In this document: positions 35,455 through 44,585 of the stretch, one piece after another
Numbering within the stretch: the stretch's first letter is position 1
Layout: the number at the start of each line of letters is the position of its first letter
NCBI GenBank assembly: GCA_026388075.1
Contig: JAPLKN010000108.1
Span: 1 to 44,839, forward strand
Length of the DNA stretch: 44,839 nt
Reading direction: 5' to 3'
DNA from: Elusimicrobiota bacterium
GTDB lineage: Bacteria > Elusimicrobiota > Endomicrobiia > Endomicrobiales > JAPLKN01
Notes under the pieces: generated by a model
Databases searched by the model: none
What the model saw: only the letters and a program-made list of their open reading frames with translations
What the model was told of the DNA's origin: nothing
Made by a program: the position numbers and the translations under genes

Positions 35455-36609
35455 CTATTCTCCTTCTATGAATATTTTACTTTCCCTGCCTATCTTAATA
35501 TGCTTGCCTCTCCACACAACTCTTGAGCTAAAAAAAGGAATGAAATAAATAAATAATAAAAGTATGTCTTTTAAAACAACACAAAAAGGTAAAATTAATA
35601 TAACCCAAATATTTTTCCTGTCGTATATATTAACTGCAAAAAAATTCAAATATTCAAGAACAATTTTAAAAAGTACGGCTCCCAATAAAAGAGTCACTCC
35701 TTTGCTTCCCAAAAAGATAATTGAAATAATTGAAAGGCCGATTGGATTAACAAATATTTCCCCCATATACATTAACTTTTCAAGATGGTATCTCATTTTT
35801 GCCCAACGCGATATTCTGGAGCAAAAACTTTTAATAGAAGAGTGGCTGTTAAAATTCGTAATCCAAACATGATTTGTTGAAATATAAATATTATTTTTGT
35901 AGAAAGTATTTCCCATTACGTAATCTTCCGCAAGAAATTGTTTAAAATATTCAAATCCTCCCAAATTAGACAGTGCGGCTTTTTCAACAAGCATTGATTT
36001 CCCTATTATTATAGGTATTCTTAGGTATTCCCAGGCGCCAATAATATTTCCCGAAATAAAGAAGCTTAAGTACGCGTTTTCTATCACGCTGCCAGCCGTT
36101 TTTGAACCCATGCCTCGAACCGGAGAAAACACTATTTTTGAATTTTTAGTAACGTATTCATGAATAAGATTTTTTAAAGTGTCTTTTTCTACCCTTGTAT
36201 TAGAGTCAGATATCCAAAAAACCGATCCCGAAGATTCCTTTTCCATGGAAATAAGCGTTTCCACTTTAGGATTAAGTATTTTCCCTTTTCCCACGGGAAC
36301 AATTTTGATGGACACCTTTGGATATTTTTTCCTCAAGTTTTCTATTATTCTATCGGTTTCATCTTCAATAGAATCGATCCCGAATATTATTTCAAAATTT
36401 GGATAGTCCAAAAGAAAAAATGTTTCTAGATTGTTCCCTAATTCGTCATCGCTGTGTTTAATAGGCTTTAATATGCTGACCTTGGGGAATAATTTAGCAT
36501 TTCCAAAATCCAATCGCCTTGGTTTTCTAAAAAACACGGTCAAAACCGTATAATTCATCCAAATTAAGAAAGAAAATATAATTATGCTCAAACAAAAATA
36601 AAATATCAT
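35455..36609 (-). CDS. ceramide glucosyltransferase-like (GT21/HpnI-like) glycosyltransferase
   Basis: A 384-aa membrane-bound GT-A enzyme. There is an N-terminal membrane segment (residues about 3-22) and two to three at the C-terminus. The D1 region is FGIDSIEDETDRII, D2 is WISDSNTRV, D3 is LAEDYVMG, and the RxxRW motif is RISRWAKMR. This is the ceramide glucosyltransferase family pattern, also shown by hopanoid HpnI. No ceramide or hopanoid synthesis gene is in the window, so the lipid acceptor is unknown. It sits in a run with a GT28-like enzyme and a UPF0104 protein. Confidence 0.85.
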   Translation of the reverse strand: MIFYFCLSIIIFSFLIWMNYTVLTVFFRKPRRLDFGNAKLFPKVSILKPIKHSDDELGNNLETFFLLDYPNFEIIFGIDSIEDETDRIIENLRKKYPKVSIKIVPVGKGKILNPKVETLISMEKESSGSVFWISDSNTRVEKDTLKNLIHEYVTKNSKIVFSPVRGMGSKTAGSVIENAYLSFFISGNIIGAWEYLRIPIIIGKSMLVEKAALSNLGGFEYFKQFLAEDYVMGNTFYKNNIYISTNHVWITNFNSHSSIKSFCSRISRWAKMRYHLEKLMYMGEIFVNPIGLSIISIIFLGSKGVTLLLGAVLFKIVLEYLNFFAVNIYDRKNIWVILILPFCVVLKDILLLFIYFIPFFSSRVVWRGKHIKIGRESKIFIEGE

Positions 36610-36653
36610 ATTAATTTTGAGATTATACTAAATTAAAAAAGACTAGTTTAAAA

Positions 36654-37628
36654 TCATTTGTCATTTGTTTCTAAATTAATTTTTTCTTTTTTCAAAAATA
36701 TTTCTATATAAAAATAATAGAGCCCAACCAAATTCAAAGGCAAAAGCGCCATGAAATGCGACAAAATAGCATAAGATAATGCAATGTTTTTTTCTACACC
36801 GAAAATACTTAAGGCCATCATAGTAAAAAATTCCCAAGTTCCCACAAAACCCGGTGATGAGGGTATCGCAACGCTCAGGACTGAAATACCTATTATAAGA
36901 TAAAGCCCGATTAAGCTTACCTTTATATTAAATGCAATTAAAAGCAAATAAGTAGAAATCGCGCTAACTACAAACCAGTTAAAAATTGTTAAAGGTATTG
37001 CGACTGTCAAAACCTGCCTATCTTTTAAAAACTTTATTGCTGAAGTAATATTTTCAAGCAGTTTGCCGATTTTTTCACTATGTTTTTTGTTAACAAATCT
37101 TCCAATAAAGCTTACAAATATTTTTCTTAATTTTAAAAATAAAAGTATGGCAGAAATTATTACAGCAAATAATATTATAAGCCTCCCTATTTTAAATTGC
37201 GCCGGAATAACAATAAAATATGACCCTATTAAAATCATAAAAACCGGAGGCAAAAGATCAAGTAATCTTTCCAAAAAAACAGTCGCCAATGTATAACTTT
37301 TCGGCAAGCCGCTTTTCTTAGAAAGAAAATATGCCTGGAAAATATCTCCTCCCCTCAAAGGCACAAAAGTATTCAGCATAAGCCCCATTGATGTCGCCTC
37401 AAAAAAGTTTTTCCAAGCAACACTGCGATATTCTTTACCTAATTTTTTCCATCGGTAACTGCGAAGCATTAGAGCGATTAATGAGATAATGAAAACTATT
37501 GCTAACATTTCTATCTTCACAGTTTTTATTATCCGGAATATTTCAGAAAAGTTGGAATTTCTAAACGCAAGCCACAGGAAAAATGCGCTTATCAGAAGGC
37601 CAAAAAAGATGCGAATTAATTTTTTCAT
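36654..37628 (-). CDS. UPF0104 / lysylphosphatidylglycerol synthase-type transmembrane protein
   Basis: The 324-aa protein has about eight hydrophobic helices. WKNFFEATSMGLMLNTFVPL, then RGGDIFQAYFLSK, and SVLSVAIPSSPGFVGTWEFF are the characteristic segments of this family, which resembles the membrane part of MprF (flippase) and includes AglD and HpnL. A role in moving or processing a lipid-linked product is plausible. It is 4 nt from the GT-C gene upstream and 44 nt from the GT21-like gene downstream. Confidence 0.85.
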   Translation of the reverse strand: MKKLIRIFFGLLISAFFLWLAFRNSNFSEIFRIIKTVKIEMLAIVFIISLIALMLRSYRWKKLGKEYRSVAWKNFFEATSMGLMLNTFVPLRGGDIFQAYFLSKKSGLPKSYTLATVFLERLLDLLPPVFMILIGSYFIVIPAQFKIGRLIILFAVIISAILLFLKLRKIFVSFIGRFVNKKHSEKIGKLLENITSAIKFLKDRQVLTVAIPLTIFNWFVVSAISTYLLLIAFNIKVSLIGLYLIIGISVLSVAIPSSPGFVGTWEFFTMMALSIFGVEKNIALSYAILSHFMALLPLNLVGLYYFYIEIFLKKEKINLETNDK

Positions 37629-37632
37629 AATT

Positions 37633-39933
37633 TCATTTTCTCTCTTTTAAAATAAAATTTTCTAATATTTCCCAGCGATTACTTGAATAGAGCTCTTTTT
37701 CTAAAAAGAAATTTTGAGGAATACTATGGGGCTTAGAAGCTTCTTTTTCACTCATAATTTCGTAGAGATAAACATAGTTATTGGGATTTGAGCTATACTG
37801 AGCCCACCATTGAGGCTGTTGTTTTTTAATTGAGTATATTTCTTTATAGGGAACGGAAATATCCGCAATATCTTTATAAATTTCTTTAACATACTTTGAC
37901 CAAAATTCGCAAAACACTGTAAAAGACTTCGCGTCCCAATAAAAAGTTTCATAGTTTTTCAACCTCATAGTTTCGGGAACATTCAGAAGAATATGAGTTA
38001 TTCCATTGGATATTATTTTATCGTAAAGATCTTTGCCATTTTTACATTGGCTTACCCATTCAACCATTGGATTAAAATCACCCGCCCCGCTTGTTATGAA
38101 TTGTCTTTCGCAATAAAGTCCTCTTGTTTCTCCGAGAAACAGAAGTTTTGCTTTTGGATTTAACTTTCTATTTGCATATTCAAGCGTTTGATAATAAGGG
38201 CATGGATAACTGGTCCTTTGTGTTGAAAGATATTCCTTTTTTGACTGCTGACCAATCAAATATCGGAGCGGATCCTGTGTTGCCCATAATAAATAATTCG
38301 AGAATGAGATATTCCCGAGCGTAATAATAATTAACAAAACATAAATTCCATTTTTTGCAAATTTTGCATTTTTGTGATTAGCTATATAATATGCGAAAAT
38401 AACGCTGACGACCGGCAGAGTTGGAATGAAATATCTGAGATAAAACCTGCCCAGCAATACCCAAAAAATAAACGATATAAACAAATAACCAAATAAGATC
38501 TTAATTTCTAAATCTATTTTACGATACATAAACAAAAACACCGCAAACACTAAGAAAACGGGGCCTAGAACTGTTTCTTGCTGCAATTTTCCCATTGTTA
38601 AAGGCCAAAGAAAAAGAAAATAATTTAAAAAATTAAATTCTGGCCGAGGTGGATCTAAGAAAAGAGACTTTGTTAAATGAATTTTTTCATATCCTATTTT
38701 TTCCCAAAAAAAAGGAAAGACAGGATTTCCCGAATAAATAAAATTCCTAAGATACCATGGCAGGCACGTTATCATAGCAATTAAAGAGAAAAAGAAAACC
38801 GACTTAAATATTTTAAAACTATTTTCCTTTGCCATAACTCCCTGAATAATCAATGTTCCGATAAGCGCAAAATAACAAAAAACAATACCGGTATATTTAC
38901 TTCCCATAGAAAATCCGCAGAAAATAGCGCTTATTATAAACCACTGCTTCTTTTTTGAAACAATATAATTCACGAGAGCAAAAACCGCACCGAACTCGAA
39001 AATACCAATCCCAAGCTCGATAGCCGTCTTCCATGAAACAGTCGCAACCTGAGGGATGGAATAAAAGATCAATGCAGAAAAAACCGCAGTCGTACGATTA
39101 AAATATTTTTCCGAGAAAATATAGACCGCATAAACAATCAATAATCCGCAGGAATAATGAATAAGTTTTGCGGTTATTTCATTATTTATCGAAAGCCCCA
39201 TAAGATAAAGCATATTTATATTAAAAGGAAAATAAGAGGCAGGAATAAAATTTGTCGTAAGCATTTTGTGTTCTTTAAGCCAGTGCACTAGAACACCGAG
39301 TTGATAAAATTGTGAATCGTAAAAGAGCTCAGGTGTCAAAGCACCCAACAGGTTAAAAAACGCAATAACACATACTAAAAATAAAGCTAATTTTTCTCTT
39401 AGTAAAAATCTTTTTCTGGTCATCTCAAAATTCTTGTAAATCGCAGAAAAACCAAAAAAAGAAAATATTGCAGTTATAGTCAAAAATACAGTTTTGAAAT
39501 AAAACCCAAAGATCCCAAGAAAAAAACCCAATAATGAAAATATCCCTAAACCTAACACCGTTGAAAACATCAGTTTTTCATTGCCAGAAATATTATATTT
39601 TAGATTATTGTTTCCATTTTCTTTTTCAAAGAATTTAATTCTCAAAATAGCTTCCAGGACAATTGTCCCGGCACCACAAGCCGAAATAAAAATTAATACG
39701 GCCCAAAAAATATTAATGAAGTGTTCTTTGAAGCGAATCAGAAAAGACTTAAAATAAAATAATTCTTCACTTGAGTTGAAAGGCCAAAAAATGCCTACAA
39801 AACCCGCGCTATAGTATTTTGATAAGACAATCCAAGCCCATATACTAAATATTACTCCTATCATCCAAACAGGAATAATGGGATTCAGTTCATTTGGTTC
39901 TATTTTAGTTATATTCGTTTTATTTTGCTTCAT
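37633..39933 (-). CDS. large GT-C type membrane glycosyltransferase
   Basis: A 766-aa protein with roughly 12-13 membrane helices in its first 560 residues and a soluble C-terminal domain (about 560-766). The first loop contains LTPELFYDSQFYQLGVLVHW, with the Asp expected for a polyprenyl-phosphate-sugar dependent GT-C enzyme, and TNFIPASYFPFNINMLYLM. It resembles GT39/ArnT-like enzymes but is longer. The ATG overlaps the stop of the radical SAM gene as ATGA. The acceptor is unknown; the large soluble domain, ending in NRWEILENFIL, may bind it. Confidence 0.7.
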   Translation of the reverse strand: MKQNKTNITKIEPNELNPIIPVWMIGVIFSIWAWIVLSKYYSAGFVGIFWPFNSSEELFYFKSFLIRFKEHFINIFWAVLIFISACGAGTIVLEAILRIKFFEKENGNNNLKYNISGNEKLMFSTVLGLGIFSLLGFFLGIFGFYFKTVFLTITAIFSFFGFSAIYKNFEMTRKRFLLREKLALFLVCVIAFFNLLGALTPELFYDSQFYQLGVLVHWLKEHKMLTTNFIPASYFPFNINMLYLMGLSINNEITAKLIHYSCGLLIVYAVYIFSEKYFNRTTAVFSALIFYSIPQVATVSWKTAIELGIGIFEFGAVFALVNYIVSKKKQWFIISAIFCGFSMGSKYTGIVFCYFALIGTLIIQGVMAKENSFKIFKSVFFFSLIAMITCLPWYLRNFIYSGNPVFPFFWEKIGYEKIHLTKSLFLDPPRPEFNFLNYFLFLWPLTMGKLQQETVLGPVFLVFAVFLFMYRKIDLEIKILFGYLFISFIFWVLLGRFYLRYFIPTLPVVSVIFAYYIANHKNAKFAKNGIYVLLIIITLGNISFSNYLLWATQDPLRYLIGQQSKKEYLSTQRTSYPCPYYQTLEYANRKLNPKAKLLFLGETRGLYCERQFITSGAGDFNPMVEWVSQCKNGKDLYDKIISNGITHILLNVPETMRLKNYETFYWDAKSFTVFCEFWSKYVKEIYKDIADISVPYKEIYSIKKQQPQWWAQYSSNPNNYVYLYEIMSEKEASKPHSIPQNFFLEKELYSSNRWEILENFILKERK

Positions 39934-41372
39934 ATTTTTTTTGAGGCCTTAATCACTTTAGGGATAACAAACAGTTTAACTGCAGATTTTAATTGCCACC
40001 ATTTCTGTCTTATTGACTGTTTTAAGAAAAATAATTTCAAAATCTGCCCTATTCTGAAATAAAACATTCGAAAAGCTTGGGCACTAATTTCTTGAAGCAT
40101 TTGAAAATCTTGTTCAGGCCACCAACTATGAATTACCTGCTTCTCAGGATTTTTAGCATATTTCATCCAGTAATCATCCTTTATAATTCCTTTTTGAAGC
40201 GCCGATGTATAAAAATAACTTATAGGTAGAGGGTTAAAAATACTAAAAGGTGCGTAGTCGAACCCAGCTTCCATGGCAAATGTAATTGTTTGCAGCATTT
40301 CTTTTTTTGATTCGCCAGGAAATCCAATAATGAAATTCCCATAAGATAGTATTCCTGAATTTTTTAAATCCTTAACAAGCTGTTTTACTTTTTCAAGATT
40401 AAGCTTTTTATTTATTCTTTCCTGAAGGTTCTGCGTGCCGGTTTCAATACCAAGCTGTACCATGCGGCATCCAGCATCTTTCATTTTCTTCAATACTTCC
40501 TTTTCAAACTTCATATCGGCCCTGCTTCTACAATGCCATCTTATTTTTATTTTGCGATTTATTATTTCTTCGCAAATTAACCGCACTCTTTCCATATTAT
40601 ACGTAAAATTCTCATCAAAAAACAAAATATCTCTTATCCCAATCCTTAGTATTTCTTCAATTTCATCGACTACATTTCTGGGGGAGCGCATGCGAACTCT
40701 TTGGCCGCGTTCAATATTTGTACAAAAATGACAATTATAAGCGCAGCCTCGCGAAGTCATCATAGTAGTAATAGGATTTGAATAAGTTATAAAACTTTTG
40801 TACTTTGTATACGGAAGAAGCTTTCTATCCGGGAAAGGTAATTTGTCTAAATTCTCAGTTTTTTGAAGTTCCTGTTTCTTAGCTGTATTATTTTTTGAAA
40901 TAACCCCCTCGATTTTCTCAGGACTTTTACATGAAAAGAGAGCCTCGATTAAATTTGTTAAGACTATTTCCCCTTCTCCATAAATGCAATAATCCACATT
41001 CGGATTTGAAATCGTTTCTTGAGGATATATGTAAATGTGCGGACCTCCCGCAATTACTGCTATTTTGGAATTTACTCTCTTGACAATAGCTGCTGTCTTG
41101 AATGAATCCAAAAGATAATCTGTGCAAAAATATATTCCCACTACATCAGGTTTTCTTTTTATTATTTCTTTCTCAATATCTTGGAAATCGTAATTCTCCG
41201 CTGGAGCATCAATTATCTCAACGCAATGTTCTGAATATTTCTTAAGATAACTTGCTACATATAGAATCCCCAAAGGGGGATATAGACCTGATTCTTTATC
41301 CAGTTTCTTGTAAAATCCGGCCGATTCTATTGCATGCGTTTTTTTGGGAGGAAATATGAATAATATTTTCAT
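39930..41372 (-). CDS. B12-binding-domain radical SAM protein
   Basis: A 480-aa protein. The N-terminal half (about 1-150) looks like the B12-binding fold (LYPPLGILYVASYLKK, VIAGGPHIYIYPQE, YCIYGEGE), but I do not see the full DxHxxG cobalamin-ligand motif. The radical SAM core follows, with the 4Fe-4S cysteines at 210, 214 and 217 (TSRGCAYNCHFC) and LFFDENFT and VQLGIETGTQN later. Family members include methyltransferases and HpnJ. It is coupled to the GT-C gene (4-nt overlap). Target could be a sugar or lipid of the same pathway. Confidence 0.88.
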   Translation of the reverse strand: MKILFIFPPKKTHAIESAGFYKKLDKESGLYPPLGILYVASYLKKYSEHCVEIIDAPAENYDFQDIEKEIIKRKPDVVGIYFCTDYLLDSFKTAAIVKRVNSKIAVIAGGPHIYIYPQETISNPNVDYCIYGEGEIVLTNLIEALFSCKSPEKIEGVISKNNTAKKQELQKTENLDKLPFPDRKLLPYTKYKSFITYSNPITTMMTSRGCAYNCHFCTNIERGQRVRMRSPRNVVDEIEEILRIGIRDILFFDENFTYNMERVRLICEEIINRKIKIRWHCRSRADMKFEKEVLKKMKDAGCRMVQLGIETGTQNLQERINKKLNLEKVKQLVKDLKNSGILSYGNFIIGFPGESKKEMLQTITFAMEAGFDYAPFSIFNPLPISYFYTSALQKGIIKDDYWMKYAKNPEKQVIHSWWPEQDFQMLQEISAQAFRMFYFRIGQILKLFFLKQSIRQKWWQLKSAVKLFVIPKVIKASKKI

Positions 41373-41388
41373 TTTTCAAGTTATGTTT

Positions 41389-42504
41389 TTATTTCTGAAC
41401 AAAATTTCTGCAATGTCTGCAGATATCTGGAAATTTGTTGTTATGAATACTATTTATTAGATCATTAAATTCATTCTTCCATATTTTCCTGAAATCGGTA
41501 TATAGTAAATTTCCCAAGCTATTATCTTTCTGGTACTGTCTGGTATTTGCTTCATTTATAGCGCAACATGGCTGAACATGTCCCGTAGCAAGTATAAAAG
41601 GTTCCGTCCAACGAGTGCAGTCTTTAACGCATCGGGTTTGTTTAATATTTTGGTTCCATCCAACAAAAATGTTTAAATCTTTTGCGCATTTTTCAGTTTC
41701 TGTTTTAATTTTTTCAGGCAAAGTAGTTTTCATGTATTCTATTTCTTTAAACTGCAGAATGCTACTAAAATAAATCAACGTTGCTAAGTTATATCCACTA
41801 TTAACTATAGAATGCACCAGCCTTATAAAGTCAGGAAGTTCATTAAAATTGGAGTTGTTTATTATGAAGTGAAAAAAGATCTCTGGAAAAGGCGACTTGT
41901 ATTTCTTTTTTATCTTCATAAGAGTTTTTACATTCCTTACAACTTTATCAAAATCTGTTCCTATTCGGATTGCATTATATGTTTCTTTATTAGCAGCATC
42001 GATAGACATCCAAATTTTATCTACACCTACTTTAATTAGCTCTTCGGCATTTATTTCATTTATTAAATCAAATGTATCAAAAAATTCGACATAGACGGAT
42101 TTTCTTTTTACATAGCTCAATATCTGGATAAAGTCTTTGTTAAGAAAATTAGACCCTATTCCGGTTATTCCAAGCCACTTTAGCTTTGGAAATTGATCAA
42201 TTATTTTCTTGAATTCATCCAAAGACATATCCTTTGGCTGCTCATTCCAATAAGTATGCTCGCACATAGTACATTTAAGGTGGCACTTAGTTGTAATTTC
42301 AACTTCTATTTGTTCTGGGTATGGAGCTAAAATCGGAAATTTTCTGATAATGGGATCCATTAAAGCCAATCCGCTGTCTCTGGTAAATATATGAACCCAA
42401 ATGAAATTATATGCAGATTTTAAACCCCTTGTTTTTAATAGATAAATTAATGCCTTGAGCCTAGACTTAATAAGTCCTAATAGTTTTAAACGCCTAAATG
42501 CCAT
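41389..42504 (-). CDS. SPASM-type radical SAM protein
   Basis: The 371-aa protein has the radical SAM cluster at Cys74, Cys78 and Cys81 (TTKCHLKCTMCEH). A cysteine-rich C-terminal SPASM-like region contains TRCVKDCTRW, HVQPCCAIN, SLGNLLYTDFRKIW and DICRHCRNF. Such proteins carry extra Fe-S clusters and modify peptides, sugars or lipids. Here the neighbours (two B12 radical SAM genes, GT-C, nucleotidyltransferase) favour a sugar or lipid substrate. The ATG shares one base with the stop of the upstream gene (TAATG). An N-terminal basic segment without a clear membrane helix precedes the core. Confidence 0.85.
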   Translation of the reverse strand: MAFRRLKLLGLIKSRLKALIYLLKTRGLKSAYNFIWVHIFTRDSGLALMDPIIRKFPILAPYPEQIEVEITTKCHLKCTMCEHTYWNEQPKDMSLDEFKKIIDQFPKLKWLGITGIGSNFLNKDFIQILSYVKRKSVYVEFFDTFDLINEINAEELIKVGVDKIWMSIDAANKETYNAIRIGTDFDKVVRNVKTLMKIKKKYKSPFPEIFFHFIINNSNFNELPDFIRLVHSIVNSGYNLATLIYFSSILQFKEIEYMKTTLPEKIKTETEKCAKDLNIFVGWNQNIKQTRCVKDCTRWTEPFILATGHVQPCCAINEANTRQYQKDNSLGNLLYTDFRKIWKNEFNDLINSIHNNKFPDICRHCRNFVQK

Positions 42505-43850
42505 TATTTTCTCCTTAAACCCAATAAGGGCATAACAATTCTAAATAATTTCCCGAAAAATTGGGGTGGACTTATGAACATAAGTTTAAGATAGTATAAC
42601 ATAAAACCAAATTTTTTCCCCAGCATAATATCAACCACCATCTTGCTTCTAATTTTTTCAATATCCTTTCTTGAATAATTCTCATTTCCTGCCACAGGGC
42701 AGCTTTCCATATCAAAGTCTTTCCAGGCATAAGTTTCTGGAATAAGTTTTTTTTCTTTGCACCATTCCCACAATTTTGTGCCGGGATAAGGTGTAGTGAT
42801 GCCAATACCTACACTATCGAGACTATTTTTTTTAATAAACTCTCTGGTCTTATTCATGTCTTCCAAAGTTTCAGTAGGATTTCCTATCATGAAAGTCGCA
42901 TAAACCAAAAGGCCTGCTTCTTTAACCATTTTTAACGCTTTTTCAGATTGTTCAACAGTTACTTTTTTGTCTATAATATCAAGCACTCTCTGTGAACCGC
43001 TTTCTATCCCGAAATTTACCTGCCTTAGCCCAGCTTTTTTGGCGAGTTCCAATATTTCAGGATTTACGCTAGTTACTCTGGCATTTGCGGCCCAAATAAT
43101 ATCTATTTTATTTTCTAATATTAATGAACATATTTGTTTTATCCTGTTAGAATTAAAGAAAAGGTCATCGTCCATAAAAAATATGGAATTTATCTGATAA
43201 CCTTTTACAAGTTCTAATATTTCGTTGACTACTCGCTTTGGGGTGTTGTACCTAACCTTTAGACCTCTCCAGCTATTATGGCAAAAAATACAGCTGTATG
43301 GACAGCCGCGACTGGTGATCATGGAGGCAAGTTTTTTCCCAGGAGGAAGGAAATATAGATGTGCGGTAGGAGTATTGCCAGACTTTGCAGAATAGAATTT
43401 CATTTTAAGAAGACTGCGACTCGGAGGAGGTATATCATCAATGTTTTCTATAAGAGGCCCTTTAACTATTCTAGTTTTTGATTTTGAAAAAACTATATCC
43501 AATAGAGCGCGTTCACCTTCACCTACAACAACATAATCAGCATGTCGCAAGGCTTCTTCGCTCATTATGCTAGCGTGGACACCTCCGATAACTGTAACAA
43601 AGCCTTTTTTCTTAGCACCATCAAGAATTTTGTAAGCCTCATCAGCTAAAGGCGTAGTAGCGGTTATCCCAACAAAGTCCGGATTATATTCTTTCAGCAA
43701 CTTATCAACATCATCCCCGGCGAACTGATCAATAATTTTAACGTCTATCTTATTAGCCAAGAGAAATGAAGCCAAATAGCCGAGGTTAAGCGGTTCATTA
43801 TCTGCAAACTCCTTATTTCTGCCGGGATTTATTAGTGCAACTTTTTTCAT
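42504..43850 (-). CDS. B12-binding-domain radical SAM protein
   Basis: The preferred start is ATG 43850 (MKKVALINPGRNKEF), 448 aa; an upstream TTG at 43859 would add three residues. The first 140 residues form a B12-binding-like fold (VIGGVHASIMSEEAL, YVVVGEGERALL). The cluster cysteines are at 183, 187 and 190 (TSRGCPYSCIFC), followed by FFMDDDLFF, VNFGIESGSQRVLDII and GNPTETLEDM. It is related in layout to the protein at 39930-41372 but not closely in sequence. The stop overlaps the SPASM gene start by one base. No obvious Shine-Dalgarno is seen. Confidence 0.88.
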   Translation of the reverse strand: MKKVALINPGRNKEFADNEPLNLGYLASFLLANKIDVKIIDQFAGDDVDKLLKEYNPDFVGITATTPLADEAYKILDGAKKKGFVTVIGGVHASIMSEEALRHADYVVVGEGERALLDIVFSKSKTRIVKGPLIENIDDIPPPSRSLLKMKFYSAKSGNTPTAHLYFLPPGKKLASMITSRGCPYSCIFCHNSWRGLKVRYNTPKRVVNEILELVKGYQINSIFFMDDDLFFNSNRIKQICSLILENKIDIIWAANARVTSVNPEILELAKKAGLRQVNFGIESGSQRVLDIIDKKVTVEQSEKALKMVKEAGLLVYATFMIGNPTETLEDMNKTREFIKKNSLDSVGIGITTPYPGTKLWEWCKEKKLIPETYAWKDFDMESCPVAGNENYSRKDIEKIRSKMVVDIMLGKKFGFMLYYLKLMFISPPQFFGKLFRIVMPLLGLRRK

Positions 43851-43855
43851 AATCT

Positions 43856-44584
43856 TCAAAAATGCGAAAAACCGGAACCAAACGAATCCAGCTCCTTAAA
43901 AGTGTTCACATTTACATATTTGTCGCATATATTAAATGGTTTAATCAATTTACCGTCATCAATTGCGCATTGTATCAAATCCGGCAACTCCTTTTCTCCC
44001 CTTTTACTGTTAATAATCGTTTTTGGGATATAATTCAATATCTCATTTTTAAATACGCAATTTCCCGTGCCCATAATGTTATTGGGAGGATTTTTTGGCT
44101 TTTCAATCAGTTGCACTATTCTTCCGCTTTTATCTTGAATAATGGAATATGTTTTTTTTATCATCTCTTTATCGGAAACATTAATAACGCCGCAAACACC
44201 GAAAAGTTTTTCAGTTTTAAACTTCTCGATCATATCCTTATGTTTCGGGAAAAGCATAAACTCGTCACCTAAAAGCAATAGGAAGTCATCCTTTCCGAGA
44301 AGCTCTTTTCCCCATTCAATCGCATCAACTAAGCCATATCGATCCCATTGAATAACGTATTTGACTGTTTTCCCTTTATAATTATTGCCGTATTTATTGA
44401 TAATATCTTCGGCACGATAACCAACCATAACTATTAATTCGTTTATTTCATCAAGTGCCGAAACACAATCAAAACTATATTCAATAAGAGGTTTACCAAA
44501 AACATCCAACAAGCATTTATTGATCCCTTCCGAAACTTTTCCAAGCCTTTTGCCTCTTCCACCTGCAAGGATTAGCGCTTTCAT
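43856..44584 (-). CDS. sugar nucleotidyltransferase
   Basis: The start is ATG 44584 (MKALILAGGRGKRLG), with AGGAG 5 nt upstream; an earlier in-frame start would overlap the upstream gene. The 242-aa protein has the nucleotide-binding loop LAGGRGKRLG, KCLLDVFGKPLIEYS, LLLGDEFML and IEKPKNPPNNIMGTG of NTP_transferase enzymes. It resembles glucose-1-phosphate thymidylyl- or uridylyltransferases. It lies 1 nt after the epimerase stop. It probably makes an activated sugar for the surface glycan of this operon. Confidence 0.88.
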   Translation of the reverse strand: MKALILAGGRGKRLGKVSEGINKCLLDVFGKPLIEYSFDCVSALDEINELIVMVGYRAEDIINKYGNNYKGKTVKYVIQWDRYGLVDAIEWGKELLGKDDFLLLLGDEFMLFPKHKDMIEKFKTEKLFGVCGVINVSDKEMIKKTYSIIQDKSGRIVQLIEKPKNPPNNIMGTGNCVFKNEILNYIPKTIINSKRGEKELPDLIQCAIDDGKLIKPFNICDKYVNVNTFKELDSFGSGFSHF

Positions 44585-44585
44585 T

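Noticed and set aside
42572-42805. A second minus-strand frame inside the B12 radical SAM gene
   Set aside because: It is a shadow frame of the long conserved gene at 42504-43850 and shows no independent start signal.
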